A stretch of 64,000 bases of DNA from Mycolicibacterium duvalii (GTDB lineage Bacteria; Actinomycetota; Actinomycetes; Mycobacteriales; Mycobacteriaceae), in assembly GCF_010726645.1 (NCBI RefSeq), contig NZ_AP022563.1, positions 5,394,001 to 5,458,000 of the forward strand, given 5' to 3'. The notes under the pieces are model-generated. The model worked only from the letters and a program-made list of their open reading frames with translations. It was not told the DNA's origin and did not search any database. Made by a program: the position numbers and the translations under genes. Positions 42,486 to 52,481 of the stretch are shown piece after piece (the first letter of the stretch is position 1; each line of letters starts with the position of its first letter).

Positions 42486-44345
42486 GTGACCACTACCGAT
42501 AACCCCTGCGGGCCCACCGACACCCCGCAGGACGTCGACATCGACGCGCTGCGGGAGAAATACGCCCAGGAACGTGCCAAGCGGCTGCGGCCGGAGGGCG
42601 GCTCGCAATATCTGGAACTGGAAGGCGAGTTCGCCGAGTTCTACGAGGTCGACCCGTACACGACGGTCGCCGAGCGCGATCCGATCGCCGAGGACGTCGA
42701 GGTCGTGATCCTCGGCGGTGGCTTCGCCGGACTACTGGCCGGGGCATACCTGACGAAGGCCGGCGTCACCGGAATCCGGGTCATCGAGATGGCCGGCGAC
42801 TTCGGCGGCGTGTGGTACTGGAACCGATTCCCCGGAATCCAATGCGACAACGACGCCTACTGCTACATCCCGCTGCTCGAAGAACTCGACTTCATGCCGA
42901 GCAAGAAGTTCGCCGACGGTGCCGAGATCTTCGAGCACTGCCGCAACATCGGAAAGCAGTTCGGTCTGTACGACGGAGCCCTCTTCTCCACTCAGGTCCG
43001 CGAACTGCACTGGGACGATGCGCTGCAGCGGTGGCGGATCAGCACCGATCGCGGTGACGACATCCGGGCCCGGTTCGTGGTGATGGCGCAGGGTTCCTAC
43101 AACCGTCCCAAGCTCCCCGGCATCCCGGGCATCAAGGACTACCGGGCAGCCGGCGGCCACGTGTTCCACTCCGCGCGTTGGGACTACGACTACACCGGCG
43201 GTAGCGCCGACGGCGGTCTGGACAAGCTGGCAGACAAGCGGGTGGCGCTGGTGGGCACGGGCGCTACCGGCATCCAGCTGGTACCTCACCTCGGCCGGGA
43301 TTCCCGGCACCTGTTCGTCTTCCAGCGCACGCCGTCCTCCGTCGACGAGCGGGTCAACACACCCACGGATGCGGATTGGGCCGCATCGCTGCAGCCGGGG
43401 TGGCAGGAGGAACGCAAACGCAACTTCCACAACTGGTCGCCGTTCGTCGGTGTGGTGTTCGGCGAGCCGGACCTGGTGTGCGACTTCTGGACCGAGCTCG
43501 GACGGAATCTGACCGCACGCATCGGCGCCCTCGAGGATCCCGCGTCGGTGACCATTGAACAGATCATGGCCTTCCGGGAAGAGGAAGACTACAAGATCAT
43601 GGAGCGGCTGCGACGCCGCGTGGAAGCCGTCGTGCAGGATCCCGCCACCGCCGAGGCGCTGAAACCGTACTACCGCTTCATGTGCAAGCGCCCGACGTCC
43701 AGCGAGCACTACCTGGCCACGTTCAACCGGCCCAATGTGACGCTTGTCGACGTGTCGGCGTCCAAGGGGGTGGAGCGCCTGACCGAGAAGGGCATCGTCG
43801 CCAACGGCCAGGAATACGAGGTCGATTGCGTCATCTTCGCGAGCGGATTCGAGATCTCCACGGAGATCAGCCGCCGCTACGCGATCGACCGCATCATCGG
43901 CCGGGACGGGCTCTCGCTCTTCGACTACTGGAAAGACAGCTACAAGACGTTGCACGGCATGACCAGCCGCGGGTTCCCCAACCAGTTCTTCATGGGATTC
44001 ATCCAGGGCGGGGTGTCGGCGAACACCACCGCGATGTTCGAACAGCAGGCCAAGCACATCGCCTACCTGATCGCCGAGGCGCAGAGTCGGGGCGTGACCA
44101 CAGTCGAACCGACCCAGAAAGGCCAGGACAACTGGGTCGCGACCGTCCGTGAACTGGCCATCGACAACTCGGCGTTCGAATTGTCCTGCACACCGGGTTA
44201 TTACAACAACGAGGGCCGCGGAGGTGCCGAGGGCAACGGCGCGTTCCTCGGCGACTTCTATTCCCCGGGTTTCTACGCGTTCGACGAACTGATCGCCGAG
44301 TGGCGGGACAGCGGCGACCTGGAGGGCTTGGAACTTCGTGGCTGA
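42486..44345 (+). CDS. Baeyer-Villiger-type flavin monooxygenase
   Basis: A ~619-residue class B flavoprotein monooxygenase that inserts oxygen next to a ketone using FAD and NADPH. The FAD Rossmann motif is ILGGGFAGLLAG near residue 74, the family fingerprint region is GGHVFHSARWDYD near 225, and the NADPH Rossmann motif is LVGTGATGIQ near 258. An N-terminal extension of ~70 residues precedes the FAD domain, as in the PAMO/HAPMO or steroid monooxygenase group. The GTG at 42486 has AGGGAGAAG upstream; an ATG at 42432 would lie within the inverted repeat. The stop overlaps the next SDR by eight bases. Confidence 0.92.
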   Translation: MTTTDNPCGPTDTPQDVDIDALREKYAQERAKRLRPEGGSQYLELEGEFAEFYEVDPYTTVAERDPIAEDVEVVILGGGFAGLLAGAYLTKAGVTGIRVIEMAGDFGGVWYWNRFPGIQCDNDAYCYIPLLEELDFMPSKKFADGAEIFEHCRNIGKQFGLYDGALFSTQVRELHWDDALQRWRISTDRGDDIRARFVVMAQGSYNRPKLPGIPGIKDYRAAGGHVFHSARWDYDYTGGSADGGLDKLADKRVALVGTGATGIQLVPHLGRDSRHLFVFQRTPSSVDERVNTPTDADWAASLQPGWQEERKRNFHNWSPFVGVVFGEPDLVCDFWTELGRNLTARIGALEDPASVTIEQIMAFREEEDYKIMERLRRRVEAVVQDPATAEALKPYYRFMCKRPTSSEHYLATFNRPNVTLVDVSASKGVERLTEKGIVANGQEYEVDCVIFASGFEISTEISRRYAIDRIIGRDGLSLFDYWKDSYKTLHGMTSRGFPNQFFMGFIQGGVSANTTAMFEQQAKHIAYLIAEAQSRGVTTVEPTQKGQDNWVATVRELAIDNSAFELSCTPGYYNNEGRGGAEGNGAFLGDFYSPGFYAFDELIAEWRDSGDLEGLELRG

Positions 44346-45252
44346 CCTCAGGTTCGACGGTCGGGTAGCGGTCGTCACCGGCGGCGGCCGCGGTCTGGGC
44401 CGTGCATACGCGCTGCTGCTGGCCGCGCACGGGGCGAAGGTGGTGGTCAACGACCCGGGTGGGGCGCTGGACGGTGCCGGTGCCGACGAGGGGCCCGCGC
44501 ACGACGTGGTGCGCGAGATCACGGCGTTCGGAGGCGAAGCCGTCGCCAGCACCGACTCGGTCACCACTCCGGCAGGCGGGCAGGCGATCATCGGCGCGGC
44601 GCTCGAGCGTTACGGCCGCATCGACGTGCTGGTGCACAACGCCGGCATCGTGCGGCGCGCACCGCTGAGGGACATGTCCTACGACGATTTCGAGGCCGTG
44701 CTCGACGTGCACCTGCGGGGCGCGTTTCACGTCGTGCGTCCGGCGTTCGGCCCGATGTGTGACGCCGGGTACGGCCGCATCGTGTTGACCTCGTCGATCG
44801 GTGGGCTCTACGGCAACCACGACGTCGCCAACTACGCGGTCGCCAAGGCAGGCGTCATCGGGTTGAGCAACGTCGCCGCCATGGAAGGCGCGGCGCACAA
44901 CGTGACCAGCAACGTGATCGTGCCGGCCGCGGTGACGCGGATGGCCGCGGGCATCGACACCTCGGCCTACCCGCCGATGGGCGCGGATCTGGTGGCGCCG
45001 GTCGTCGGCTACCTCGCGCACGAAAGCTGCGCTGCGACAGGGGAGATGTTCATCGCGCTGGCGGGACGCGTGGCCACCGCCATTGTCACCGAATCGCCCG
45101 GCGTGTACCGGCCGTCCTGGACGATGACCGATGTCGCGCAACACCTCGCCGCGATCCGCGATCGCACCGAACCGGTGACGTTCCCGGTGGTGCCGGACGG
45201 ACACAACGACCACATCCGGTACAGCTTCGCGATGGCGGCCGCGCATGCCTGA
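44338..45252 (+). CDS. SDR, multifunctional-enzyme-2-like hydroxyacyl-CoA dehydrogenase
   Basis: A 304-residue SDR with TGGGRGLGRAYALLLA near residue 14, VVVNDPGG after the second strand, and HNAGIVRRAPL. Catalytic Ser is in LTSSIGG and Tyr-Lys in YAVAKAG. The NDPGG motif and length are typical of the dehydrogenase domain of peroxisomal multifunctional enzyme 2 and bacterial 3-hydroxyacyl-CoA dehydrogenases. A beta-oxidation-like step on a CoA thioester is likely. It overlaps both neighbours by eight bases. Confidence 0.87.
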   Translation: MADLRFDGRVAVVTGGGRGLGRAYALLLAAHGAKVVVNDPGGALDGAGADEGPAHDVVREITAFGGEAVASTDSVTTPAGGQAIIGAALERYGRIDVLVHNAGIVRRAPLRDMSYDDFEAVLDVHLRGAFHVVRPAFGPMCDAGYGRIVLTSSIGGLYGNHDVANYAVAKAGVIGLSNVAAMEGAAHNVTSNVIVPAAVTRMAAGIDTSAYPPMGADLVAPVVGYLAHESCAATGEMFIALAGRVATAIVTESPGVYRPSWTMTDVAQHLAAIRDRTEPVTFPVVPDGHNDHIRYSFAMAAAHA

Positions 45253-46465
45253 CACCGGACCGCTGGCGGGTGTGCGCGTCGTCGATCTCACCGCGATGGT
45301 GATGGGGCCCTACTGCACCCAGATCATGGCCGACATGGGCGCCGAGGTGATCAAGGTCGAGCCGCCCGAAGGGGACAACACGCGCTTCATCTCGGTGGGT
45401 CCGGCGCCGGGGATGAGCGGGGTCTTCGTCAACGTCAACCGCGGCAAGCGCAGCGTGGTGCTCGACCTGCGTTCCGACGAGGGCAAGGCCGCGATGCGGG
45501 CGCTGATCGAACAGGCCGACGTGTTCATCCATTCCATGCGCGCCAAGGCGATCGCCAAGCTGGGCCTGAGCTACGCCGATGTGGCTGCGCTGAACCCGGC
45601 CATCGTCTACACCAACTGTTACGGCTACGGCCGGCGCGGCCCGGAGCGCGACCGGCCCGCCTACGACGACACCATCCAGGCCGAGTGCGGGCTGCCTGCC
45701 GTCCAGCAGAAGCTCACCGGCGAAGCCGACTACGTCGGCACCATCATGGCCGACAAGGTCGCCGGGCTGACCGCGCTGTACGCCACCACGATGGCGCTGT
45801 TCCACCGTGAGCGCACCGGTGAGGGGCAGGAAGTCGAGGTCGCCATGTTCGAGACGATGGCTTCCTTCATGCTGGTCGAACATGCCAACGGCGCCATGTT
45901 CGACCCCCCGCTGGGTCCGGCGGTGTACCCGAGAACCGTGGCCCCGAACCGTCGCCCGTACCGCACGAAGGACGGTTACATCGCGGCGCTGATCTACAAC
46001 GACAAGCACTGGAACGCCTTCGTCGGCGCGGTGCAGCCGTCCTGGGCCTCCGAGTTGTACGCCACGCTGGAGTCGCGGGCCCACCAGATCGACACGGTCT
46101 ACGGGCTGGTCGCGCAGACGCTCACCGAGCGCACCACCGAGGAATGGCTGGCGCTGTTCCGCGAGCTGGAGATCCCGGCCGCGCCGCTGAACACCCCTGA
46201 CGCGCTGTTCGACGATCCCCACCTCAAGGCGGTCGGGCTGTTCGAGACGGTGGACACCCCGCACGGCCCGGTCACCTTTCCCGGTGTGCCGACGTGGTTT
46301 TCGCGCACGCCGGGGAAGGTCCGCGGACCGGCGCCGGAGCTGGGTGCCGACACCGCCACGGTGCTCGCCGAACTGGGCCTGGCGGCCGGCGAGACCGCCG
46401 GTGATGACGGACTTCGGCCGGCGTTGATCGACAACCGTACTGTCGGCACCCAGGAGGTCGGATGA
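45245..46465 (+). CDS. Family III CoA transferase (CaiB/BaiF type)
   Basis: A 406-residue formyl-CoA transferase-family protein beginning GVRVVDLTAMVMGPYCTQIM, with GADVIKVE-like MGAEVIKVEPPEGD, and the catalytic Asp in RPAYDDTIQ near residue 140. It exchanges CoA between carboxylates, via an aspartyl-CoA thioester. It sits between an SDR and acyl-CoA dehydrogenases, so it probably activates or recycles CoA for the pathway acid without ATP. It overlaps the downstream dehydrogenase by four bases (ATGA). Confidence 0.9.
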   Translation: MPDTGPLAGVRVVDLTAMVMGPYCTQIMADMGAEVIKVEPPEGDNTRFISVGPAPGMSGVFVNVNRGKRSVVLDLRSDEGKAAMRALIEQADVFIHSMRAKAIAKLGLSYADVAALNPAIVYTNCYGYGRRGPERDRPAYDDTIQAECGLPAVQQKLTGEADYVGTIMADKVAGLTALYATTMALFHRERTGEGQEVEVAMFETMASFMLVEHANGAMFDPPLGPAVYPRTVAPNRRPYRTKDGYIAALIYNDKHWNAFVGAVQPSWASELYATLESRAHQIDTVYGLVAQTLTERTTEEWLALFRELEIPAAPLNTPDALFDDPHLKAVGLFETVDTPHGPVTFPGVPTWFSRTPGKVRGPAPELGADTATVLAELGLAAGETAGDDGLRPALIDNRTVGTQEVG

Positions 46466-47637
46466 GCCTCGACTTCGACATGGGCAAGCGTGCCGCCGAC
46501 CTGCGCCGCGAGCTGCGGGCGTTGGTCGCCGAGCAGATACCCGAGCATTATCTGGGCGCATTCACCGATGACCCCGCCGATCTGGAGACCGCGCAACGGT
46601 TCTGCCGCACGCTGGCCGAGCACCACCTGCTCTGTCTGGCCTGGCCGGAGGAGTTCGGCGGCGGTGGCGCGTCGGTGTGGGAGCAGACCGTGGTGCGCGA
46701 GGAGATGTGGGCCCATCACGAACCGCGCGGCGCCCAGTACATGGGCGTCAACTGGGTCGGGCCGATCATCATGCGCCACGGCACCGCCGAGCAGCAGCGC
46801 ACCCATCTCCCGCCGATCGCTGCCGGAGAGGTGATCTGGTGTCAGGGCTTCTCTGAGCCCGAGGCGGGTTCGGATCTGGCGTCGCTGCGCACCACAGCCC
46901 GTCGCGATGGTGACAGTTGGCTGGTCAGCGGACAGAAGATCTGGACGTCCTACGCGACGATGGCGCAGTGGTGTTTCCTGCTCGCGCGCACCTCGAAAGT
47001 GGGATCGGACGCAGCCCCGAAGAAACAACAGGGCCTGACGATCTTCCTGGTCCGGATGGACGATCCGGCGATCACGGTGCGCCCGATCCCGTGCATGATG
47101 GGCCCGCATCACCTCAACGAGGTGTTCTTCGACGATCTGCGGGTCACCGACGCCGACGTGCTCGGCACGGTCGACGACGGGTGGTCGATCGTCGGCGACG
47201 TGATGGCCTTCGAACGGGTCGGCATCGCCCGCTACGCCCGATGTGAACGGCTTCTCGCCGCGGCCCCGTCGGTGCTCGGCGAACGCTGGGACACGTTGCC
47301 CGATGAGCTGCGCGGTCGGTGGATCCGGATGCTGACACACTGCCGCCGGGCCCGGTTGCTGGCCTACCGCGTTGTCGCCCAGCAGAGCAGCGGCCGGGTC
47401 AGCCCTGGTGACGCGGCGGCCTACCGCATCGCGGTCACGACGCTCGACCAGGACAGCGCCGAGGTGCTGATGGACCTCGCCGCCGAGGTCGAGCACAGCG
47501 ACCCGAAAGCGGCCTGGTTCCTCGGCGAGGTGGAGGATCACTGGCGGTACTCGCAGGCTTCCACGGTGTCGTCGGGAAGCATTGAGATGCAACGCATCTT
47601 GTTGTCCCGTTCCTTGCTGAAGGGGGGTGGGCGATGA
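46462..47637 (+). CDS. Acyl-CoA dehydrogenase subunit (first of four)
   Basis: A 391-residue FadE-type flavoprotein. It has CQGFSEPEAGSDLASLRT near residue 132, followed by VSGQKIWTSYA, both typical of FAD and acyl-CoA binding. The C-terminal SSGSIEMQRILLSRSLL corresponds to the usual GTSEIQR region. The next gene encodes a shorter, divergent homologue overlapping by four bases, a pattern seen for alpha2-beta2 heterotetrameric dehydrogenases that act on bulky steroid-type CoA esters in mycobacteria. The assignment to such a pair is inference. Confidence 0.9.
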   Translation: MSLDFDMGKRAADLRRELRALVAEQIPEHYLGAFTDDPADLETAQRFCRTLAEHHLLCLAWPEEFGGGGASVWEQTVVREEMWAHHEPRGAQYMGVNWVGPIIMRHGTAEQQRTHLPPIAAGEVIWCQGFSEPEAGSDLASLRTTARRDGDSWLVSGQKIWTSYATMAQWCFLLARTSKVGSDAAPKKQQGLTIFLVRMDDPAITVRPIPCMMGPHHLNEVFFDDLRVTDADVLGTVDDGWSIVGDVMAFERVGIARYARCERLLAAAPSVLGERWDTLPDELRGRWIRMLTHCRRARLLAYRVVAQQSSGRVSPGDAAAYRIAVTTLDQDSAEVLMDLAAEVEHSDPKAAWFLGEVEDHWRYSQASTVSSGSIEMQRILLSRSLLKGGGR

Positions 47638-48557
47638 TCCTCGATCTCAGCGACGATGCGCTCGAGTACGGCCGGCAGGCCCGGGCGGCCTTCGGCGCGG
47701 CCGGCGGCGACGACCTGGTGGTCCGTGCCCAGCGGGCGCCGGCGCAGCGGGAATCCCTGGTGGCGCCGGTGCTCGACGGACTCGGCGCGTGGGATCTCGA
47801 CCCCCGTGCCGACACCGACGGTCTGGAGGCGGCGGCCGCGCTGTGCCGCAGCGCCGGCTACTGGGCCGTGCCCTATCCGCTGGCCGAACGGCTGGCCGCC
47901 CCCGCCGGTTCCGACGCCGACGGGCTGCTGGTCATCGGCGGTGTCCGCCCCGCGGCGGCGGTGGCCGGAGTCGAGAAGCGCTGGCTTGCGGTCACCGTGG
48001 ACGGTGCGCGGTCGACGGTGACCGGAATCGGTGACCCGCGGCCCGGTTTCGGTTTCGTCGCCGAGCTGCAGCTGACCCCGGTGGACGACGGCGGTGCCGG
48101 TGATGTCGCCCTCGGATTGGTACTGCCTTGCTGGACGCTGCTGGGCATGCTCGACCGTGCGGTGGAACTCACTGTCGCGCATGTGAATCTGCGCCGGCAG
48201 TTCGGGCAGCCTCTGTCGGGGTTCCAGGGGGTGCAGTTCCAGCTCACCGATGCCGAGGTGGAACGCAACGGCCTCGACATCCTGGCCAAGCACGCGCTGT
48301 GGAGCGCCGCCACCGATCGACCGGAGGCCCTCGAAGACGCGCTCGCGCTGCGGATGGCGGCCATCGAGGCCGCCGATGTGGTGTTCCGGGTGTGTCACCA
48401 GCTCCACGGCGCGGTCGGCTTCTGCGACGAGACCACCCTGTCGTGGCTGTCGCGCTACAGCCAACCCCTGCGGCGGTTCCCGTTCGGGCTGTCGGGCACG
48501 CGAGAGCTGTTGACGCGCAGGGCGGGTCGACGCGGGCTGACGGGACTCTACGCATGA
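47634..48557 (+). CDS. Acyl-CoA dehydrogenase-like subunit (second of four)
   Basis: A 307-residue short homologue. The N-terminal part is reduced, and the FAD/acyl-binding loops typical of full enzymes are poorly conserved. The C-terminal helical domain is clear (HVNLRRQFGQPLSGFQGVQF and CHQLHGAVGFCDETTLSWLS). This shape fits the partner subunit of a heteromeric dehydrogenase with the preceding gene. It overlaps the neighbours on both sides by four bases. Confidence 0.85.
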   Translation: MILDLSDDALEYGRQARAAFGAAGGDDLVVRAQRAPAQRESLVAPVLDGLGAWDLDPRADTDGLEAAAALCRSAGYWAVPYPLAERLAAPAGSDADGLLVIGGVRPAAAVAGVEKRWLAVTVDGARSTVTGIGDPRPGFGFVAELQLTPVDDGGAGDVALGLVLPCWTLLGMLDRAVELTVAHVNLRRQFGQPLSGFQGVQFQLTDAEVERNGLDILAKHALWSAATDRPEALEDALALRMAAIEAADVVFRVCHQLHGAVGFCDETTLSWLSRYSQPLRRFPFGLSGTRELLTRRAGRRGLTGLYA

Positions 48558-49711
48558 CCGCGCTGGAGGACTTCCGCGCCGAGGTGCGGGCCTGGTGCCG
48601 CGACCACGTCCCGTCCGACTGGCGCGAGCGGCAGACCGGGGTGGCCGACGACGAGTTCGTCCGCTTCCAGAAGGAGTGGTTCGCCGAATTGCACGCCGCG
48701 GGTTACGCCGTGCCGCACTGGCCGGCCGAGTGGGGCGGTGGTCTGTCGACCGAGCAGCAGGTGGTGCTCTACCAGGAACTCGCCGCCCACGACGCGCCGC
48801 GCCTGGTGTTGGCGTTCGTCGGGATCCACCACGCTGCGTCGACGCTGCTGGTCGCCGGCACCGAGGAGCAACGCCGACGTCACCTGCCCGCGATCCTCGA
48901 CGGCGAGATCTGGGTGCAGGGCTTCTCCGAACCCGAGGCCGGATCGGATCTGGCGGCCCTGCGCACCACCGCCCGCCGGACTGACGACGAGCACTTCGTC
49001 GTCAACGGCCAGAAGCTCTGGGCCAGCGGCGGTCTGCATGCCGACTGGTGTCTGCTGCTGGCCCGCACCGACCCGGATGCGCCGAAACGGCACGGTATCT
49101 CCTATTTCCTGCTCGACATGACGACGCCTGGGATCGACGTCCGGCCGATCCGCAACGCCGTCGGGGACTCGCACTTCTGCGAGATCTTCCTCGACGACGT
49201 GCGTATCCCGGCGAGCAACCTGATCGGCGCCGAGAACCAGGGCTGGCCGGTGGCACAGCAGACGCTGGGCGCCGAACGCGGAATGACCATGCTGGAATTG
49301 GCCGAGCGGCTGGGCAACGCGGGCTTTCGCTGGCTGGTGGAGTCCGCGCCGGTCGACGACCCGGTGGTCGCCGACCGGCTGGCCGGGTTCGAGGCCGAGA
49401 TCACCGGTCTGCGGGGTCTGTGCCGTCAGATCGTCGAGCACGGCGCCCGCGGGCCGGCCGACGCGTCGATCGTCAAGCTATACTACAGCGAACTTCTGCA
49501 GCGGCTCACCGACTTCGGCGCGGAGATCGGGGGACCGGCCGCGCACACCGTGCTGACCAAACCGCTGTCCAGCGGCTGGGAGTCCGGCTCCTGGGTACTG
49601 GATTTCGTCGGCTCGTGGGAGTGGACCATCCCGGGCGGCGCCAGCGAGATCCAGCGCACCATCATCGCCGAGCGCGGACTGGGTCTGCCGCGAGAGCCGA
49701 GTGTGGCCTGA
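48554..49711 (+). CDS. Acyl-CoA dehydrogenase subunit (third of four)
   Basis: A 385-residue FadE-type protein with VQGFSEPEAGSDLAALRT and VNGQKLWASGG near residue 120-155 and the C-terminal WTIPGGASEIQRTIIAERGL. The ATG at 48554 overlaps the preceding stop. It is a complete subunit, again followed by a shorter homologue, so the operon seems to encode two separate heteromeric dehydrogenases for two successive or alternative dehydrogenations. Confidence 0.9.
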   Translation: MTALEDFRAEVRAWCRDHVPSDWRERQTGVADDEFVRFQKEWFAELHAAGYAVPHWPAEWGGGLSTEQQVVLYQELAAHDAPRLVLAFVGIHHAASTLLVAGTEEQRRRHLPAILDGEIWVQGFSEPEAGSDLAALRTTARRTDDEHFVVNGQKLWASGGLHADWCLLLARTDPDAPKRHGISYFLLDMTTPGIDVRPIRNAVGDSHFCEIFLDDVRIPASNLIGAENQGWPVAQQTLGAERGMTMLELAERLGNAGFRWLVESAPVDDPVVADRLAGFEAEITGLRGLCRQIVEHGARGPADASIVKLYYSELLQRLTDFGAEIGGPAAHTVLTKPLSSGWESGSWVLDFVGSWEWTIPGGASEIQRTIIAERGLGLPREPSVA

Positions 49712-50724
49712 TGGCCGACGACTTCGCCGAGCTCCACGACGAACTGCGCTCGGTGGCGGCCGACCTGCTGGCCAAGGAGCGTGAGACCGAGTGGCCGGTC
49801 CTCGTCGACGCCGGCTGGGCCGGACTCGAGGTGCCCGATCGGCTCGGCGGTGCCGGGGCGAGTTTCCGCGAAACCGCGGTGCTCCTCGACCAGATCGGCC
49901 GCGCCGCCGGAGTCAACCGCTATCTGGGCGGCGCGGTGCTGCCGGTCGGTGTGCTGGCGGCGCTGCCACCCGACGCGCGAACCGACGAACTGCTCGCTGC
50001 GCTGGCCGCCGGACAGACCACGCTGGCTGTGGTTGTCGGCGAGTTCACCTGCACCGGCGGACGATTGAGTGGCCGGGCCGATTTCGTCCCCGACGCCGCC
50101 GATGCCGACTCGCTGCTGGTACTCACCGACACCGGTGTGGTGCTGGCCCGCGCCGATGACCTCACCGTGCGCCCGCAACCGGTCCTCGACGAGACCCGCT
50201 GGCTGGCCACCGTCACCGCCGACGCGGCGCCCGCGCACATTCTCGCCGACGAGGCAGGGGTGACCCGCACGGTACTGCAACGGGCAGCCGTCGCCATCGC
50301 ATGCGACAGCCTCGGCATGGCGGAGCAGATGCTCACCGCCACCGTCGATTACGTGAAGGTCCGTCAGCAGTTCGGCCGACCCATCGGCTCGTTCCAGGCC
50401 GTCAAGCACGCCTGTGCCGACATGCTGGTCGGTATCGCGGTGTCGCGCCACCTCGTCGACGACGCCGTCGCCGCCATCGCGGAGCAGCGCGACGCCGCGG
50501 TGTCGGCCGCGATGGCCAAATCACACACCTGCGCGGTCGCCGTCGCCGTGGCGGGCAAGGCCATGCAATTGCACGGCGGCATCGGATACACGTGGGAGAG
50601 CGGCATCCACCGCTACCTCAAACGCGCCACGCTGAACCGGGCGTTGTTCGGTTCGGCTGCCGCACACCGCAAGACCATCGCCTCGCGCTACCTCCAGAAC
50701 TCGCCCCGACCGAAAGGCATGTGA
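49711..50724 (+). CDS. Acyl-CoA dehydrogenase-like subunit (fourth of four)
   Basis: A 337-residue homologue with a shortened N-terminal region. The C-terminal helical domain has DYVKVRQQFGRPIGSFQAVK and KAMQLHGGIGYTWESGIHRY, both standard. It is translationally linked to the preceding subunit (TGATG) and is its likely partner. The ThDP enzyme starts three bases after its stop. Confidence 0.87.
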   Translation: MADDFAELHDELRSVAADLLAKERETEWPVLVDAGWAGLEVPDRLGGAGASFRETAVLLDQIGRAAGVNRYLGGAVLPVGVLAALPPDARTDELLAALAAGQTTLAVVVGEFTCTGGRLSGRADFVPDAADADSLLVLTDTGVVLARADDLTVRPQPVLDETRWLATVTADAAPAHILADEAGVTRTVLQRAAVAIACDSLGMAEQMLTATVDYVKVRQQFGRPIGSFQAVKHACADMLVGIAVSRHLVDDAVAAIAEQRDAAVSAAMAKSHTCAVAVAVAGKAMQLHGGIGYTWESGIHRYLKRATLNRALFGSAAAHRKTIASRYLQNSPRPKGM

Positions 50725-50726
50725 CC

Positions 50727-52442
50727 ATGGGTGTACCCGTCTACAAGCGAATCCTCGACCTCTTCGAGGCCGAGGGTGTCAACACGCTGTTCGGCATCCC
50801 GGACCCGAATTTCGTGCACATGTTCAGCGAGGCCGACGCCCGGGGCTGGTCGGTCGTCGCGCCGCACCACGAACTGTCCGCCGGCTTCATGGCCGAAGCG
50901 GCGTCGCGGATGACCGGCAAGCCCGGGCTGTGCATCGGCACCCTCGGACCCGGGGTGGCCAACATCGCGGGTGCGATGATGTGCGCGCTGGTCGAGAACT
51001 CGCCGGTGATCTTCCTCGGCGGGCAGCGCGCCAGGATCACCGAGCGCCGGGTGCGCCGCGGCCGCATCCAGTTCGTTCAGCAGGAAGGGCTTTTCGCACC
51101 GTCGGTGAAGTACAGCAGCTCGATAGAGTACGCCGACCAGACCGACGAGATCGTGCACGAGGCCATCCGCAAGGCGATGTCGGGTACGCCCGGCCCGACC
51201 TACATCGAGTTCCCGTCGCACGTCATCCTCGATGAACTCGAGGTCGGAGCTGCGCCGCCGCCGTCGGCCTACCGGCTGGTGAATCAGGGCGCGGGCGCCC
51301 GCGAGATCGCTGAAGCCGTCCGGTTGATCCGCGAGGCGACCAGCCCGATCCTGTTGGTGGGCCACGGTGTTCACACTTCGCGCACCCAGCAGCAGGTCAA
51401 GGAGCTCGCCGAGTTGATGGGCTGCCCGGTGATCCAGACCTCCGGCGGCACCTCGTTCATTCCCGGCATCGAGGACCGCACGTTCCCGTACCTGTTCTCC
51501 CCGGCGGCCAACGAGGCCGTCGAGCAGTCCGACCTGTGCGTCGCGCTGGGCACCGAACTCGGTGAGCCCATGCACTACGGCCGCACCCAGCACTGGGCCG
51601 GGAACGACGCGCACCGCAAGTGGATCTACGTCGAGCAGGACCCGACCGCCATCGGCGTCAACCGTTCCTTCGACGTGCCGCTCGTCGGTGATCTGCGCGG
51701 GGTGGTGCCGCAGCTGGTCGACGCGCTGCGGGACGCCCCGCGGTCCCCGTCGCCCAGCCTCGAGAAGCTGATCAAAGCCGACGCCGCCGAATTGGCGCGG
51801 GTCGCCGACGAGGCCCCGAGCGGTCGCACCCCGATCCACCCGGCGCGCTACGTCGTCGAGGCCACCAAGGCGTTCGACGAGTACACCCAGGACGGCATCC
51901 TGGTCCGCGACGGCGGCGCCACGGTGATCTTCCAGTGGACCTACTCGCAGACCAAGCCGCGTGATGTGATCTGGAACCAGAACTTCGGCCACCTCGGCAC
52001 CGGTCTGCCCTACGCCGTCGGTGCGTCGGTCGCCGATGGGCGCAAGCGGCCGGTCATGCTGCTGACCAGCGACTCGGCGTTCCTGTTCCACATCGCCGAA
52101 CTGGAGACCGCGGCCCGGGAGAACCTGCCGCTGGTCTGCGTCGTCGGCGTCGACCATCAGTGGGGATTGGAGGTCGGTGTCTACAAGCGCACCTTCGAGC
52201 AGCCGTCGCCGCAGCCCGGTGTGCACTGGAGCAAGGACGTCCGAATGGACAAGATCGCCGAGGGCTTCGGTTGTCACGGCGAGTACGTGGAGAAGGACGA
52301 CGAGATCGGACCGGCGATCCAGCGGGCGTTCGCCAGCGGCAAGACCGCGGTGGTGCACGTGTGCATCGACCCGAAGGCCAACTCCGAGGAGATGCCCAAG
52401 TACGACCGGTTCCGCACCTGGTATGCAGAAGGTACGCAGTAG
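50727..52442 (+). CDS. ThDP-dependent enzyme (acetolactate synthase/2-hydroxyacyl-CoA lyase-like)
   Basis: A 571-residue three-domain ThDP enzyme. The conserved Glu for cofactor activation is in APHHELSAGFMAEAA near residue 50. The middle domain spans about 190-330. In the ThDP domain the usual GDG...NN motif reads TSDSAFLF then VVGVDHQWG, keeping an Asp at the first metal position but with Asp in place of the second Asn. A lyase cleaving a 2-hydroxyacyl-CoA to an aldehyde would fit the downstream aldehyde dehydrogenase, but this is inferred from order; a carboligase or decarboxylase is possible. ATG at 50727 is preceded by AAAGG. Confidence 0.82.
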   Translation: MGVPVYKRILDLFEAEGVNTLFGIPDPNFVHMFSEADARGWSVVAPHHELSAGFMAEAASRMTGKPGLCIGTLGPGVANIAGAMMCALVENSPVIFLGGQRARITERRVRRGRIQFVQQEGLFAPSVKYSSSIEYADQTDEIVHEAIRKAMSGTPGPTYIEFPSHVILDELEVGAAPPPSAYRLVNQGAGAREIAEAVRLIREATSPILLVGHGVHTSRTQQQVKELAELMGCPVIQTSGGTSFIPGIEDRTFPYLFSPAANEAVEQSDLCVALGTELGEPMHYGRTQHWAGNDAHRKWIYVEQDPTAIGVNRSFDVPLVGDLRGVVPQLVDALRDAPRSPSPSLEKLIKADAAELARVADEAPSGRTPIHPARYVVEATKAFDEYTQDGILVRDGGATVIFQWTYSQTKPRDVIWNQNFGHLGTGLPYAVGASVADGRKRPVMLLTSDSAFLFHIAELETAARENLPLVCVVGVDHQWGLEVGVYKRTFEQPSPQPGVHWSKDVRMDKIAEGFGCHGEYVEKDDEIGPAIQRAFASGKTAVVHVCIDPKANSEEMPKYDRFRTWYAEGTQ

Positions 52443-52481
52443 ACCTGTCGATCCTCGGACCTCATGAGTAAGGATGAATCC

